A model generated the notes under the pieces. That model ran no database searches and was not told the DNA's origin. It saw only the letters and a program-made list of their open reading frames with translations. Positions 17,670 through 26,835 of a stretch of DNA of 64,000 nt are shown here, piece after piece. This DNA is from Pseudoalteromonas luteoviolacea B = ATCC 29581. Its GTDB lineage: Bacteria; Pseudomonadota; Gammaproteobacteria; Enterobacterales; Alteromonadaceae. Each line of letters opens with the position of its first letter. Positions within the stretch are counted from its first letter, which is position 1. The translations under genes and the position numbers were made by a program. The stretch covers positions 1 through 64,000 of the forward strand of contig CAPN01000023.1 of the NCBI GenBank assembly GCA_000333235.1, read 5' to 3'.

Positions 17670-18062
17670 TTAGTGACTGTTTTTGTTTGTTGGTGTTCGG
17701 CTTAAACTACGCCGAGATTCCTCTGTACGCTCATTTTCTAACAATTTCGCGGCGTTTAGCTCAGTCAATGAACCGGTCGTTTGACGCGTCAATTGACCGT
17801 CCGCAATCAGTGATAGGAATCGGGCACAGCACACTCGTAAGAATGAAGTGAAATTGCTGATGTCATGATCTGCATCGAGCGACTCCAAATACAATTTAGT
17901 GATCAACTGGTTCACGTTCATCGCGTCGCGGTGCGCGATTTCTTCCAAAATCAACCAAAAATACTGTTCGAGACGAATAGAAGTCACGACACCGTCTATC
18001 CGAAGTGAACGTGTAACGCTTTCCCACAAACTCGGATCCGCATTAATAAATAGCTGGCACAT
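17670..18062 (-). CDS. Ribbon-helix-helix domain protein
   Basis: The 130-residue protein carries a ribbon-helix-helix motif at about residues 18-55: a short strand (RSLRIDGVVTSIRLEQYFW) followed by two helices (LILEEIAHRDAMNVNQLITKLY). This is the RHH_4-type DNA-binding fold, found in small DNA-binding proteins of proteobacteria. A second helical part with two cysteines (LRVCCARFL) and a charged tail follow. GGAG precedes the ATG. Its position between pfpI and dld suggests local control of the D-lactate gene, which is inference only. Confidence 0.75.
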   Translation of the reverse strand: MCQLFINADPSLWESVTRSLRIDGVVTSIRLEQYFWLILEEIAHRDAMNVNQLITKLYLESLDADHDISNFTSFLRVCCARFLSLIADGQLTRQTTGSLTELNAAKLLENERTEESRRSLSRTPTNKNSH

Positions 18063-18101
18063 CGAGTGATCTCCTTCGTCATCACTAGGCTTTAAATAGT
18101 A

Positions 18102-18659
18102 TTAGCTTAGTAAAGCCATAAATTGTTTCAAAAACTCAGGGTGAGCCGGCCATGCGGGTGCAGTGACAAGTTTTCCATCAGTGATTGCTTGATCCATTTC
18201 AAGCACGACATAATCAGCGCCTGCTAATCGCACTTCTGGCTCACAAGCAGGGTAGGCTGAAACTTGCTTACCTGTTATAACACCTGCCGCCGTTAATAAC
18301 TGCGGACCATGACAAATGGATGCGATAGGTTTATCCGCTTTTGCAAACGCTTGAATAAGTTCGATGACTTTGGCGTTCAAGCGCAAATATTCTGGCGCAC
18401 GACCACCAGGCAAGTAAAGCCCGGCATAATCTGACTCTTTTACAGAATCGAATGACGCATTCAGTGTAAAATTATGGCCTCGTTTTTCTGAATACGTTTG
18501 CTCACCTTCAAAATCATGAATAGAAGTTGCAATTGCGTCACCTGCTTTCTTACCCGGGCAAACCGCATCAACCGTGTACCCGCAGGCTTGTAATGCTTGG
18601 AATGGCACCATGTTTTCATAATCTTCTACATAGTCGCCCGTTATCATTAGAATTTTCAT
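18102..18659 (-). CDS. DJ-1/PfpI family protein
   Basis: The 185-residue protein has the class I glutamine-amidotransferase-like fold. The nucleophile cysteine sits in [15 protein letters not shown], with a conserved glutamate near the N-terminus (EDYENMVP) and the [13 protein letters not shown] oxyanion strand. The YPACEPEV and [10 protein letters not shown] stretches resemble the PfpI/YhbO-like branch. Members act as proteases, deglycases or glyoxalases, and which applies cannot be told. Its neighbour dld handles D-lactate, the product of glyoxalases acting on methylglyoxal, so a methylglyoxal link is attractive but inferred. AAGGA precedes the ATG. Confidence 0.85.
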   Translation of the reverse strand: MKILMITGDYVEDYENMVPFQALQACGYTVDAVCPGKKAGDAIATSIHDFEGEQTYSEKRGHNFTLNASFDSVKESDYAGLYLPGGRAPEYLRLNAKVIELIQAFAKADKPIASICHGPQLLTAAGVITGKQVSAYPACEPEVRLAGADYVVLEMDQAITDGKLVTAPAWPAHPEFLKQFMALLS

Positions 18660-18740
18660 CGCGTTTCCTTAGTTAAAGTGATTCGCGACTATTACATCAA
18701 TAAATTAAGCTAAATGGGTAACATGGGGGTACTACAAGAA

Positions 18741-18769
18741 AAATAAAAAGGCGAACAAACCATTCGCCT
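18741..18769 (-). terminator. Intrinsic terminator of the HpaA-like gene
   Basis: AGGCGAA (18749-18755) pairs with TTCGCCT (18763-18769) around a 7-nt loop. On the minus strand it is followed by TTTTTATTTTT, 25 bases past the stop. Confidence 0.85.
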
Positions 18770-18794
18770 AAATATCTTTATAGATTTTGTGTAG

Positions 18795-19658
18795 TTAGAA
18801 ACGCTTTAAGCCTTTAACTTTCTCAACATCGCCAGAGAAGCTTAAAATCTCTTCGTGTGATAAATAAGAATCAACTTTAGACATCGCCTTTGCGTAAAAC
18901 TCATTGAGTGCGTCTACGAGAACCTTATCAGTATCATCAATTAGAGGCTTATCTTTTGATTCATCTGCTGTTGCATCAATTGCTGCGTTTAATGCCAAAC
19001 CTACCAAGCTATTAGATTGTTGCTGATAATGCCAACGCTTGGTGTAAACTTTAGATTCAGTCAGATCCGCAAGGTTAATCCGTTTACTTAAAAACGTTTG
19101 TCCTGTCATTGGCTCAATGAGCTTTACGTTTAACGTACCTGATACCTTGATCGAACCGACATCTTCACAGTAACTCCTACCGCATTCGTTACTGGTGCGT
19201 TTCTGATCAATAAAAATTTCAAGATTTGGCACAAGTGCTAAGTAGGCTGATTTTTTATCAGTATACGTAATGTCATCAAACGTAGTGTAAGGACCTGCAA
19301 TCTTGAATCCTTTTTTAATTACAATCTCATTAAAAGAATCAGACATAGCCGCAACTAAACGGCGCGTATATTGATTCATACTATGATTAAAATTAACTTG
19401 CACAGAATTAGATTGACCCAGTTGATTTGCGTACAGCGCCGTTAAGTTTTTATCCGCTGAACTAGACAATTGGCCTGCGGACGACTCATAAACCGGTGAA
19501 ACAATCGCGATTGTTTTATCCGTTTTTGGAGCATTAGAAACTGGTGTATAGACAAAGTTCACATTACTGATTTCCTTTTTTGCTTGAGGTGTTGATTTAC
19601 AAGCAGAAAGTGCAGCACATGCTAAAACGACTGTGAGTAAGTATCTTTTTTTATTCAT
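18795..19658 (-). CDS. HpaA-like lipoprotein (neuraminyllactose-binding haemagglutinin family)
   Basis: I choose ATG 19658, which gives a lipoprotein signal with the lipobox LSAC and cysteine at residue 20, preceded by AAGGA. The 287-residue product resembles Helicobacter HpaA in order and spacing: an N-terminal IAIVSPVY strand, KGFKIAGPYTTFDDITYTDK, a KSAYLALVPNLEIFID…KRT block, VKLIEPMTGQTFLSKRINL and a final helix ALNEFYAKAMSKVDSYL. HpaA is a surface lipoprotein once proposed as an adhesin. No binding partner can be inferred here. It is monocistronic with its own terminator. Confidence 0.7.
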   Translation of the reverse strand: MNKKRYLLTVVLACAALSACKSTPQAKKEISNVNFVYTPVSNAPKTDKTIAIVSPVYESSAGQLSSSADKNLTALYANQLGQSNSVQVNFNHSMNQYTRRLVAAMSDSFNEIVIKKGFKIAGPYTTFDDITYTDKKSAYLALVPNLEIFIDQKRTSNECGRSYCEDVGSIKVSGTLNVKLIEPMTGQTFLSKRINLADLTESKVYTKRWHYQQQSNSLVGLALNAAIDATADESKDKPLIDDTDKVLVDALNEFYAKAMSKVDSYLSHEEILSFSGDVEKVKGLKRF

Positions 19659-19884
19659 CTCTTTAATCCTTAAGAGTTTAAAATTGCGCCAACAATATAC
19701 CCAAATCAAAACCAAAAGTTAACCAGCTACCACTTTATTTAAAAATTTAATTAACATCGACTTATCAAATCGCACCTACGCCTTGGCGTTTTTTGCATGA
19801 GTTCACTATGCTTTATAAGACTTTTTACAACACGCGAGATACGGCCTAGCCAGCTTAATCTGTCTAATTAGGATCAATGAGTCT

Positions 19885-21084
19885 ATGCCACATCGGTTTC
19901 GTTCAGCGCTCGATAACGCCTTACCAGCTTGGCGTATGTACATTTTCAAGAAGCTTTTTGGCACGCTTGCGCTTATGTGCATACCCGTTTACATCACGAG
20001 TGTCTATCTATGTTGGCAACTTGGTTTAATCTCAATGATTGTGCTCGATACCATTTGTTATTCAATTCTGGTGTACATTTTATTGAGTAAGCAACTGAGC
20101 GCAAAAATCCGATATGGACTCGGCTGTTCTCTTGCGTATCTGCTTGGCGTCGCCTTTCTTTTTACGGTAGGACCGGCTGGCGCAGGATTCATGTGGCTGT
20201 TTGCCTTTGCGCCACTTTCTGCCATTTTACTCGGGCCACACGCTGGCTATAAAGCTCTTGGACTCAACGTAATTGCCCTTGTGCTGATTGGCGTACTGTA
20301 TCAAACCGATTATTTACGCTGGCTCGGATTAACTGGTTTTACTTCAACCATATGGTGGGTTTTAACGGTTAATTTCCTAGCAACTAACGCCATGGTAACG
20401 ATGTCATCGGGTTATTTAATTGGTCGACTTATCGAATCGCTTTCAACGTCGCTATCATCGCGCCAAGCGACGATTTTTGGTTTGGCAAAACTCGCTGAAT
20501 ACCGAGACAATGAAACAGGGGCTCATTTGCTGCGTATGCGTCAATATGCCGAACTACTTGCCTCTACTAGACAACAAGATAGAGATGCCCCTTCTGAACT
20601 TACTGATCAATTTATCACCGACATTAGCCTCTCTGCGATTTTGCACGATATTGGTAAAGTTGGGGTCGCTGATTCGATTTTACTAAAGCCCGGAAAGCTC
20701 GACAAAGACGAGTTCGAGCAAATCAAAACTCACCCTGTGATCGGTGGTCAAGTCATTGATAGTTTAATGAAATATGCGCCTAGTTGCAGCTTTTTAAAAA
20801 TGGGTCGCGACATCGCAGCAGGTCATCATGAGAAATGGGATGGCTCCGGCTACCCTAAAGGATTAAAAGGCGAGGAGATCCCGCTAAGTGCACGAATTGT
20901 AGCATTGGTTGATGTGTACGACGCATTAACGACTCCTCGATGTTATAAACGCCCTTTTTCACATTTTGAAGCAAAAGAACTCATTATGGATGGCAAAGGA
21001 AAGCATTTCGATCCTCAACTCGTCACCTGTTTTTTGCGCATCGAAGAAAAGTTTGCCGAAATATCCGCTTCAGCAAAAGAATAA
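19885..21084 (+). CDS. Membrane HD-GYP domain protein (c-di-GMP phosphodiesterase)
   Basis: The first half (residues 20-175) has about six hydrophobic helices. The second half is an HD-GYP domain with ILHDIGKVGVADSILLKPG, the GHHEKWDGSGYPKGLKGEEIP motif containing HHE and GYP, and the ARIVALVDVYDALTTPR stretch that completes the metal site. All signature residues are intact, so hydrolysis of c-di-GMP is likely. The membrane part is not a sensor type I recognise. Three consecutive candidate starts lie close together: the annotated ATG has its SD-like AGGA rather far upstream, while a better-spaced ATG at 19877 is out of frame. Confidence 0.85.
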   Translation: MPHRFRSALDNALPAWRMYIFKKLFGTLALMCIPVYITSVYLCWQLGLISMIVLDTICYSILVYILLSKQLSAKIRYGLGCSLAYLLGVAFLFTVGPAGAGFMWLFAFAPLSAILLGPHAGYKALGLNVIALVLIGVLYQTDYLRWLGLTGFTSTIWWVLTVNFLATNAMVTMSSGYLIGRLIESLSTSLSSRQATIFGLAKLAEYRDNETGAHLLRMRQYAELLASTRQQDRDAPSELTDQFITDISLSAILHDIGKVGVADSILLKPGKLDKDEFEQIKTHPVIGGQVIDSLMKYAPSCSFLKMGRDIAAGHHEKWDGSGYPKGLKGEEIPLSARIVALVDVYDALTTPRCYKRPFSHFEAKELIMDGKGKHFDPQLVTCFLRIEEKFAEISASAKE

Positions 21085-21133
21085 CGGCGTTGTTTCTTAA
21101 AAAGAACCTCTACCCCTTCTTTTACACACCTAA

Positions 21134-21406
21134 TTACTTATCGATATGGCCAAGATCTCTGGTTGGATCTAACTTATCACGGACCAAACGTTTTGCTATT
21201 TTCGCCTCGGGAAAACCACCATCGCGTTCTCTGCACCAAATTAATTCTTCATTATAATAAATTTGATAAACGCCTTTTGACGCCGGCATCAACGACACCT
21301 CCGCCAATTCGTCGCTAAAGGTAGATAGTAGCTCTTGTGCCATCCATCCAGCACGCAAAAGCCACTGACAAAGCACACAATAATGAATGGTAATTTTAGG
21401 TTTCAT
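21134..21406 (-). CDS. SelT/SelW/SelH-type selenoprotein homologue (Cys form)
   Basis: The 90-residue protein has the redox motif C-V-L-C at residues 10-13, in the position where selenoprotein W has C-x-x-U. It also has the conserved C-terminal block of the Rdx family (GGFPEAKIAKRLVRDKL). The fold is thioredoxin-like and a redox role is assumed. It begins eight bases after the mscL stop with its own ribosome site (AGGGA), so the two are probably co-transcribed. Confidence 0.85.
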   Translation of the reverse strand: MKPKITIHYCVLCQWLLRAGWMAQELLSTFSDELAEVSLMPASKGVYQIYYNEELIWCRERDGGFPEAKIAKRLVRDKLDPTRDLGHIDK

Positions 21407-21414
21407 GTCGTTCC

Positions 21415-21888
21415 CTATTTCCTATCGAATTCATCAGCCAGATCCGAAGTACAATATGCGCATTTTACGGCATTTTTGGGAATTTTCGATAAACAAAAGG
21501 CACAATCTTTTGTGACCTTTGAATCGCTTTTTGCTTCGGCTTCCCGAATTGAGTTGATCGCTCGAACGAAAAAGAACGCAAACCAAGAAACAATTGTAAA
21601 ACTGAAGATACTATTAAGAAATAAGCCATAGCTCAGTGTGACCGCTCCATCTTTATTGGCATCAGCCAGTGTCGCGTATTCACCTCCAACCGTTCCCTGT
21701 TTAAGCACAACAAACAAATCTGCTAAGTCGACGCCACTTGTTAACAAGCCAATTACTGGCGCAATAATATTAGCAACAAGACTCGTTGCTATGGTTGCAA
21801 ACGCACCACCCACTACAATACCAACTGCCATGTCTAACACATTGCCTTTTACTGCAAAGGCTTTATATTCCGCGAGAACTTTTTTCAT
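21415..21888 (-). CDS. mscL: Large-conductance mechanosensitive channel MscL with four-cysteine tail
   Basis: The 157-residue protein has the standard MscL body. An N-terminal amphipathic helix leads into TM1 (NVLDMAVGIVVGGAFATIATSL), then a periplasmic loop and TM2 (LFLNSIFSFTIVSWFAFFFV). It forms a homopentameric pore that opens on membrane tension to release solutes on osmotic downshock. In place of the usual short charged helix, the C-terminus carries C-x2-C…C-x2-C (CAFC and CAYC), which looks like a small zinc ribbon. GGAG precedes the ATG. The hairpin-like dyad CTTACTAA/TTAGTAAG at 21907-21927 lies just upstream. Confidence 0.93.
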   Translation of the reverse strand: MKKVLAEYKAFAVKGNVLDMAVGIVVGGAFATIATSLVANIIAPVIGLLTSGVDLADLFVVLKQGTVGGEYATLADANKDGAVTLSYGLFLNSIFSFTIVSWFAFFFVRAINSIREAEAKSDSKVTKDCAFCLSKIPKNAVKCAYCTSDLADEFDRK

Positions 21889-21950
21889 TACCTACTCCAT
21901 TACTTGCTTACTAAAATTCTTAGTAAGTTGCATAACAGAGTAAACAAAAA

Positions 21951-23984
21951 CTACCCTAACTTATAGAGTTTCAATTCTTTACCGTAAACGTCTTCAGCTG
22001 CTCTTTGAATAGAAACGCGATATTGCTCAATCAGTTCATCCATTTTCATTGCTGAATCGGCTATATCACTCGCGGAGCCTGCAATTTGCTCTGCACCCAC
22101 AACGTTTGCAATGGCCTTTTCATGAATAGACTCGATGCGAGCTACAATTTCTTGAAGCGCCGCATTTTGTGCTTGGGCATTTTCATTGACTTCTCGAGAA
22201 CGCTCTTCAACCGTTACAGCTTGTCTCACCATATTTTGTAAAATTTGTTTTACCGAATTTATCGCATCAACCGCCGTAGTGGCGTCAGACTTACACGACA
22301 TTATCGTACTGTTGGATTCTGACGCAGTTGACTGTAATTCGACCACCATTTTGGCGATTTGTTGAGTACAGCCTTGTGTACGACTCGCAAGGGAGCGAAC
22401 TTCATCAGCAACCACCGCAAAGCCTCTTCCTTGTTCGCCAGCACGGGCTGCTTCAATTGCTGCATTTAAGGCGAGAAGGTTCGTTTGCTCAGCAATGCCA
22501 CGGATAATCTCAACGACGGCCGTGATTTTTTCAACCTCCGTATTCAGCGTACTGATCTTGTTCGCCGCATCGGTCATTTTGTTCGACAGGGTTTGTACTA
22601 CCGTTGCCGTTTGTTTAACTTGCTCTTCACCTGTTTCACATTCGCGTACCACCGTGCCGAGCACTTCAAAGTTGCTTTGCATGGCCGATGTTACACCATT
22701 AATGCTGTGTGTCATTTGCAACGTTGCACTCGAAATGGAGTCAATCCCAGTTTGTTGTTCTTTCAGATTCTTCTGGCTGTCAACAATCGCAAATGCTGTT
22801 TCATGCGTTGCGGTGGCTATGCGAGCTGACGCATGTTGAAAACCTGCAAGGTCATTCGTTAATTGACGAAGCAACTCGTTCACATAACCTGCAATAACGC
22901 CTAGTTGGTCATCGCTTATCACATCCACATTTTGAGTCAGTTCTTTTTGTTCAATGACCTTTCGGATCACCTCTTTTGTCAACTCTGATTGCTTACGTTG
23001 TAACGACATGGTTCTCCACACCCCAAAAGTCACTGTCACAGCAATCGCAAGTAAGGCAAGCTGTAACCACATCTTTGCTAACAAATCATTCGCAAGCGTT
23101 TGCGCTTCATTAGAAACTAATGCCAACGCTTGGGACTCCGTGTCGCGCAACAAATCAATGCGTTTTGTTGCTGCATCAAACCACTGATCTGCTGGGGTAT
23201 TAAACTGTCTATCTTTAGCATCAACGAGCTCTCGATAAGGCAGCACCGCTTTGTATGCTTTATTTTCACGTGTACTGTTAAACAGTACCTTCACATCACC
23301 CATGGCATGCAACATCGCGGAATCAATCGAGCGATTTTGAGCATTCACTAAGGAATTAAACCGCTGCCTTAACGGTAAACTGATTTCATCTTTGGCAAAC
23401 ACATTCGACAGTACCGCGCGTTCGATACCAGCGTACTCTTTTGCATCAGAAAAATAATAAATAGACGCTAACTCAAAGCTAAGCGTTTTATTCGAGCTCA
23501 ACGACGACAGATCCATCACCGTTTTTAAACCAAGTCTGGTGATGGAGGTATAAAAACCGAGTGCATCGGCAAGATCAAAGGAAAGGTTTTTAACGTTAGA
23601 ACGAACCCTTGCTATTTCGTTAAATTTGCTGTCTATTTCATCAAGCTCGTGGGCCGTTTGACGGTCGATTTTAATGGATGCTGCAATGGCGTCTAGCCGC
23701 TGCTTGGCTGCATCAACAAGTGACTGTTGGTGTACTAAATCACTACGAAAATTAGTCCCGTTTGAGCCAAGATAACCTGCCGTCATGCCACGCTCTTTTT
23801 GCACTTCATGCACGAGAGCAAGCGCGGCGTCCCCTAAGCCAACATAACGTTTAATTTGTGCGGCTTCGCTCGAACTTTGAAATGAAGTTGTTGCATTGTT
23901 AACAACCAATACAACTAAAAAAACACAAGGGGTAAGCACAAGCAGATTTAAATGACGACTAAACAATCGCAGTAAATGGTTCAT
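21951..23984 (-). CDS. Methyl-accepting chemotaxis protein with NIT sensor domain
   Basis: The 677-residue receptor has TM1 at about 12-31. A helical periplasmic region of about 250 residues follows, with [17 protein letters not shown] and [13 protein letters not shown], features of the nitrate/nitrite-sensing (NIT) domain. TM2 lies at about 300-320, then a HAMP-like linker. The signalling domain carries the hairpin [20 protein letters not shown] and [15 protein letters not shown], which binds CheA/CheW. No C-terminal CheR-docking pentapeptide is visible. GAGG precedes the ATG. The ligand is inferred from the domain class only. Confidence 0.9.
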   Translation of the reverse strand: MNHLLRLFSRHLNLLVLTPCVFLVVLVVNNATTSFQSSSEAAQIKRYVGLGDAALALVHEVQKERGMTAGYLGSNGTNFRSDLVHQQSLVDAAKQRLDAIAASIKIDRQTAHELDEIDSKFNEIARVRSNVKNLSFDLADALGFYTSITRLGLKTVMDLSSLSSNKTLSFELASIYYFSDAKEYAGIERAVLSNVFAKDEISLPLRQRFNSLVNAQNRSIDSAMLHAMGDVKVLFNSTRENKAYKAVLPYRELVDAKDRQFNTPADQWFDAATKRIDLLRDTESQALALVSNEAQTLANDLLAKMWLQLALLAIAVTVTFGVWRTMSLQRKQSELTKEVIRKVIEQKELTQNVDVISDDQLGVIAGYVNELLRQLTNDLAGFQHASARIATATHETAFAIVDSQKNLKEQQTGIDSISSATLQMTHSINGVTSAMQSNFEVLGTVVRECETGEEQVKQTATVVQTLSNKMTDAANKISTLNTEVEKITAVVEIIRGIAEQTNLLALNAAIEAARAGEQGRGFAVVADEVRSLASRTQGCTQQIAKMVVELQSTASESNSTIMSCKSDATTAVDAINSVKQILQNMVRQAVTVEERSREVNENAQAQNAALQEIVARIESIHEKAIANVVGAEQIAGSASDIADSAMKMDELIEQYRVSIQRAAEDVYGKELKLYKLG

Positions 23985-24118
23985 AAAAACCTCATAGATG
24001 ATCTTTGAAATACAGTATGTCGACCCAGCTGCTTAGCACCGAAATCTGCCTCTATAAGAAAATAGGTAGAACTTTGTTTAACGTCAATTAAACGAAGCGC
24101 AAATAATAAACGATCAGT

Positions 24119-24991
24119 TTAAGTCAACATTGAATTAATACTGTGAAGAATCGTCATTAGGCGATTCGATCTGGCTTTGTGTTTATGTTCTATGAGGAAC
24201 AGCGTTTGAACTACCGGATTGGCAAGACGATGAATGTGGATTTTCTCTGTGTGAGTAAATGCTAAAGCGGCATTAAGCGGCAACACACTAAAACCTAAAC
24301 CTCGACTCACTGGTTCTAAAATAAGGCCAATTTGATTAGAAAAACCACTTTGCGAGAACTGCTGCATGTACTGAAATTCTGGGTAATTTTCTTTGAACAA
24401 TTTTTGAGCATGCATAAATCCATCAGGGTGATTAATAAAACCTAAATTTTGCAACGCGTCCCATGACGGTTCAATGATATCCCGAGGCGTCACCAATACG
24501 AGCGGTTCTTTAGTAAGCACAGCGGTTTTAACTTCGGTGGACTTTGGAACTTCAGTCACAATCCCAATGTCCGCTTTAGCCGCTGAAACAGCTTGCTCGA
24601 TATCCTCGTTTGGTGCAAAACGATAATTTATCATCAACTTACGGTGCGATTGTTGTAAAGACAATAAATGAGGATAGAGCTGCAACCCAATACTGCCAGG
24701 CGACATAATATTAACTTCCCCTTCAAAGGGTGGATCGTCTATCACTTGACCCGCAAGATTGTCGAGTTCCACCAACACTATCTGCCCCCGCTGAAACAAC
24801 TGCTCACCCGATGGGGTCAGAGTAAATTGCTTGGCTTCTCGAATAATCAGTTTTTGCTTTAGGTACTCTTCGAGTTTTTGAATATGTTGGCTCACACCAG
24901 ATTGAGTCATGTGTAACTTCTCTGCAGTGCGCGTAAAATGGCCTATTTCGACCAATGTACAAAAGGTTTTCAGCCAAACTGGATTAATCAT
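24119..24991 (-). CDS. LysR-family transcriptional regulator
   Basis: The 290-residue protein has an N-terminal winged helix (FCTLVEIGHFTRTAEKLHMTQSGVSQHIQKLEEYL) typical of LysR regulators and a periplasmic-binding-protein-like effector domain from about residue 90. It is divergent from the VOC-family gene starting at 25079, with 87 bp between them, the arrangement in which LysR proteins usually control the neighbour. The inducer is unknown. Confidence 0.88.
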   Translation of the reverse strand: MINPVWLKTFCTLVEIGHFTRTAEKLHMTQSGVSQHIQKLEEYLKQKLIIREAKQFTLTPSGEQLFQRGQIVLVELDNLAGQVIDDPPFEGEVNIMSPGSIGLQLYPHLLSLQQSHRKLMINYRFAPNEDIEQAVSAAKADIGIVTEVPKSTEVKTAVLTKEPLVLVTPRDIIEPSWDALQNLGFINHPDGFMHAQKLFKENYPEFQYMQQFSQSGFSNQIGLILEPVSRGLGFSVLPLNAALAFTHTEKIHIHRLANPVVQTLFLIEHKHKARSNRLMTILHSINSMLT

Positions 24992-25078
24992 TTTTTGTAA
25001 TTGAATTGATAATTTATAATAATTTTATTTTATCACCTTTGATTTGTACACTCTTTGTGCACTTTACGAGGAGATAAT

Positions 25079-25582
25079 ATGACGACACAAACTTACCCAC
25101 GAAATTTCTCACATATAGGTATTTCAGTGCCCGACCTAGAGAAAGCCGTACAATTTTATACAGAAGTTCTTGGCTGGTATTTAATTATGAAACCAACCGA
25201 AATTGTTGAAGACGATAGCGCAATTGGGCAAATGTGTACGGATGTCTTTGGCAAAAACTGGGGATCGTTTCGAATTGCCCATTTATCAACTGGCGACAGA
25301 ATTGGCGTTGAGTTATTCCAGTTTCAAAACCAAAAAAACCCGAGCAATAATTTTGAGTATTGGAAAACAGGCGTGTTCCATTTTTGTGTTCAAGACCCGG
25401 ATGTTGAAACGCTTGCGCAGCGTATTGTCGCCGCAGGTGGAAAACGTCGCATGGCACAACCTCGTTATTACTACCCTGGCAAAAAACCTTATCGAATGAT
25501 TTACATGGAAGACCCATTTGGGAATATTTTAGAGATCTACAGTCATAGTTATGAACTCATCTACAGCGAAGGAGCGTATTAA
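25079..25582 (+). CDS. VOC-superfamily (glyoxalase-like) metalloprotein
   Basis: I place the start at ATG 25079 because GAGGAG lies five bases before it; an earlier in-frame start would leave this site inside the gene. The 167-residue protein shows paired beta-alpha-beta-beta-beta units. FSHIGISVPDLEKAVQFYTEVLGW opens the first, and GVFHFCVQDPDVETL…YMEDPFGNILEIYSHS forms the second, giving the His/Glu metal ligands usual in VOC enzymes. Substrates in this family range from lactoylglutathione to aromatic diols, so no reaction is assigned. It is probably controlled by the divergent LysR gene. Its stop codon lies in the loop of its own terminator. Confidence 0.8.
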   Translation: MTTQTYPRNFSHIGISVPDLEKAVQFYTEVLGWYLIMKPTEIVEDDSAIGQMCTDVFGKNWGSFRIAHLSTGDRIGVELFQFQNQKNPSNNFEYWKTGVFHFCVQDPDVETLAQRIVAAGGKRRMAQPRYYYPGKKPYRMIYMEDPFGNILEIYSHSYELIYSEGAY

Positions 25583-25593
25583 CGCTCCTTTTT
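25571..25593 (+). terminator. Intrinsic terminator overlapping the VOC stop codon
   Basis: GGAGCGT (25571-25577) pairs with ACGCTCC (25582-25588) around a 4-nt loop, followed by TTTTT. The stop codon lies at the loop. It separates the gene from convergent arsJ. Confidence 0.88.
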
Positions 25594-25601
25594 CTCTGAC
25601 T

Positions 25602-26807
25602 CTACTTAGAATTCAAGTTAGGCAATTTCAGTGAAATGGCTGCCGTTATTAGAACAAATAACGTCGATATTGCTAAACAAACGGTCAAGCCATAAAACTG
25701 AAAGAGTAACCCTGATAACACCGTACCAATTAATCGTCCCAGTGCATTGGCCATATAATAGAACCCGACGTCCAATGACACGCCATCCGCAGTCGCCATG
25801 CTGACAATTAAATAGCTATGTAGCGCTGAGTTAATCGCAAACACCACACCAAACATCATGAGACCAATAATCACGGTATACTCTAGCACTATCTCGTAAT
25901 TTACGATCAATGTAAGTGAGCACGTAGTTACTGCAAGGAGGCTAGCCCACTTAAACGCTGCACGAGATGGGTTTATCTGGTGTTTGAAATTAATTAATTT
26001 TGGTGTTAAAGATTGCACCACTCCATATCCAATCACCCACGACGCCAGAAAGCCCCCGACCGTCCAGTGATCCCAACCAAAAACTTGAGATAAAAAAACG
26101 GGCAATGCAACCACAAACCATACGTCTCGCGCCCCAAATAAAAAAAGACGCGCAGCGGAAAGAATGTTAATCGCTTGGCTTTTTGAAAAAATGTCTGTGA
26201 ACTTTGGTTTGTTTTTTGCCTTACCAAGGTCGTTTTTCAATGCATAGATGCTGTAGCACCACACGAAAAACAGCGCCGCAGCCATCAATAGCATTGCTCC
26301 TTTGAAAGACAACACAGTGAGCAATACTCCACCTAAGAAGAACCCCACACCTTTAAGCGCATTCTTTGAGCCGGTAAGAATAGCCACCCATTTGAACAGC
26401 GTGCCTTGTTGATCTGATGCCACCAACATTTTGATCGAGCTTTTTGCACTCATTTTGTTGAGATCTTTCGCTATCCCAGAAAGGGCTTGTGCAACCATGA
26501 CATAAATGACGGTGAGCCACTCATTCGGTACGGTTAGCATCAACAATGCAATCACTTGTATGGCAAGGCCGATATTCATGGTTTTATTTAACCCAAGTTT
26601 GGCACCTAGATATCCGCCTCCTAAATTTGTAATAACACCAAATATTTCGTAAAACAAAAACAACATGGCGATACTTAACGGCGAATAACCTAGCGCATGA
26701 AAGTGCAACACCACTAGCATGCGCAACGCACCATCGGTTAACGTAAACGCCCAATAATTTCCTGTTACGACTAAATACTGCTTAATATCATCCGATAAAG
26801 CTGTCAA
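25602..26807 (-). CDS. arsJ: Organoarsenical efflux MFS transporter ArsJ
   Basis: The protein has about twelve hydrophobic helices and starts with the ArsJ-type stretch IKQYLVVTGNYWAFTLTDGA followed by LRMLVVLHFHALGYSPLSIA. ArsJ exports 1-arseno-3-phosphoglycerate, made when GAPDH uses arsenate in place of phosphate, and the GAPDH gene lies 28 bp upstream on the same strand. I choose TTG 26807 as start because GGAAGG sits six bases before it; an in-frame TTG at 26822 would put this site inside the gene. It is the last gene of a three-gene arsenic operon and convergent with the VOC gene. Confidence 0.9.
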   Translation of the reverse strand: MTALSDDIKQYLVVTGNYWAFTLTDGALRMLVVLHFHALGYSPLSIAMLFLFYEIFGVITNLGGGYLGAKLGLNKTMNIGLAIQVIALLMLTVPNEWLTVIYVMVAQALSGIAKDLNKMSAKSSIKMLVASDQQGTLFKWVAILTGSKNALKGVGFFLGGVLLTVLSFKGAMLLMAAALFFVWCYSIYALKNDLGKAKNKPKFTDIFSKSQAINILSAARLFLFGARDVWFVVALPVFLSQVFGWDHWTVGGFLASWVIGYGVVQSLTPKLINFKHQINPSRAAFKWASLLAVTTCSLTLIVNYEIVLEYTVIIGLMMFGVVFAINSALHSYLIVSMATADGVSLDVGFYYMANALGRLIGTVLSGLLFQFYGLTVCLAISTLFVLITAAISLKLPNLNSK

Positions 26808-26835
26808 TTTTGACCTTCCCAATCTATCCCGCTAG

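Noticed and set aside
21907-21927. Dyad CTTACTAA/TTAGTAAG as another copy of the GATC array motif
   Set aside because: It shares TTAGTAA by chance but lacks the GATC half and the fixed spacing. It is an ordinary short dyad upstream of mscL.
22485-22839. Two plus-strand open frames inside the chemoreceptor gene
   Set aside because: Both are antisense to the conserved MCP signalling region, have no family features, and result from its codon bias.
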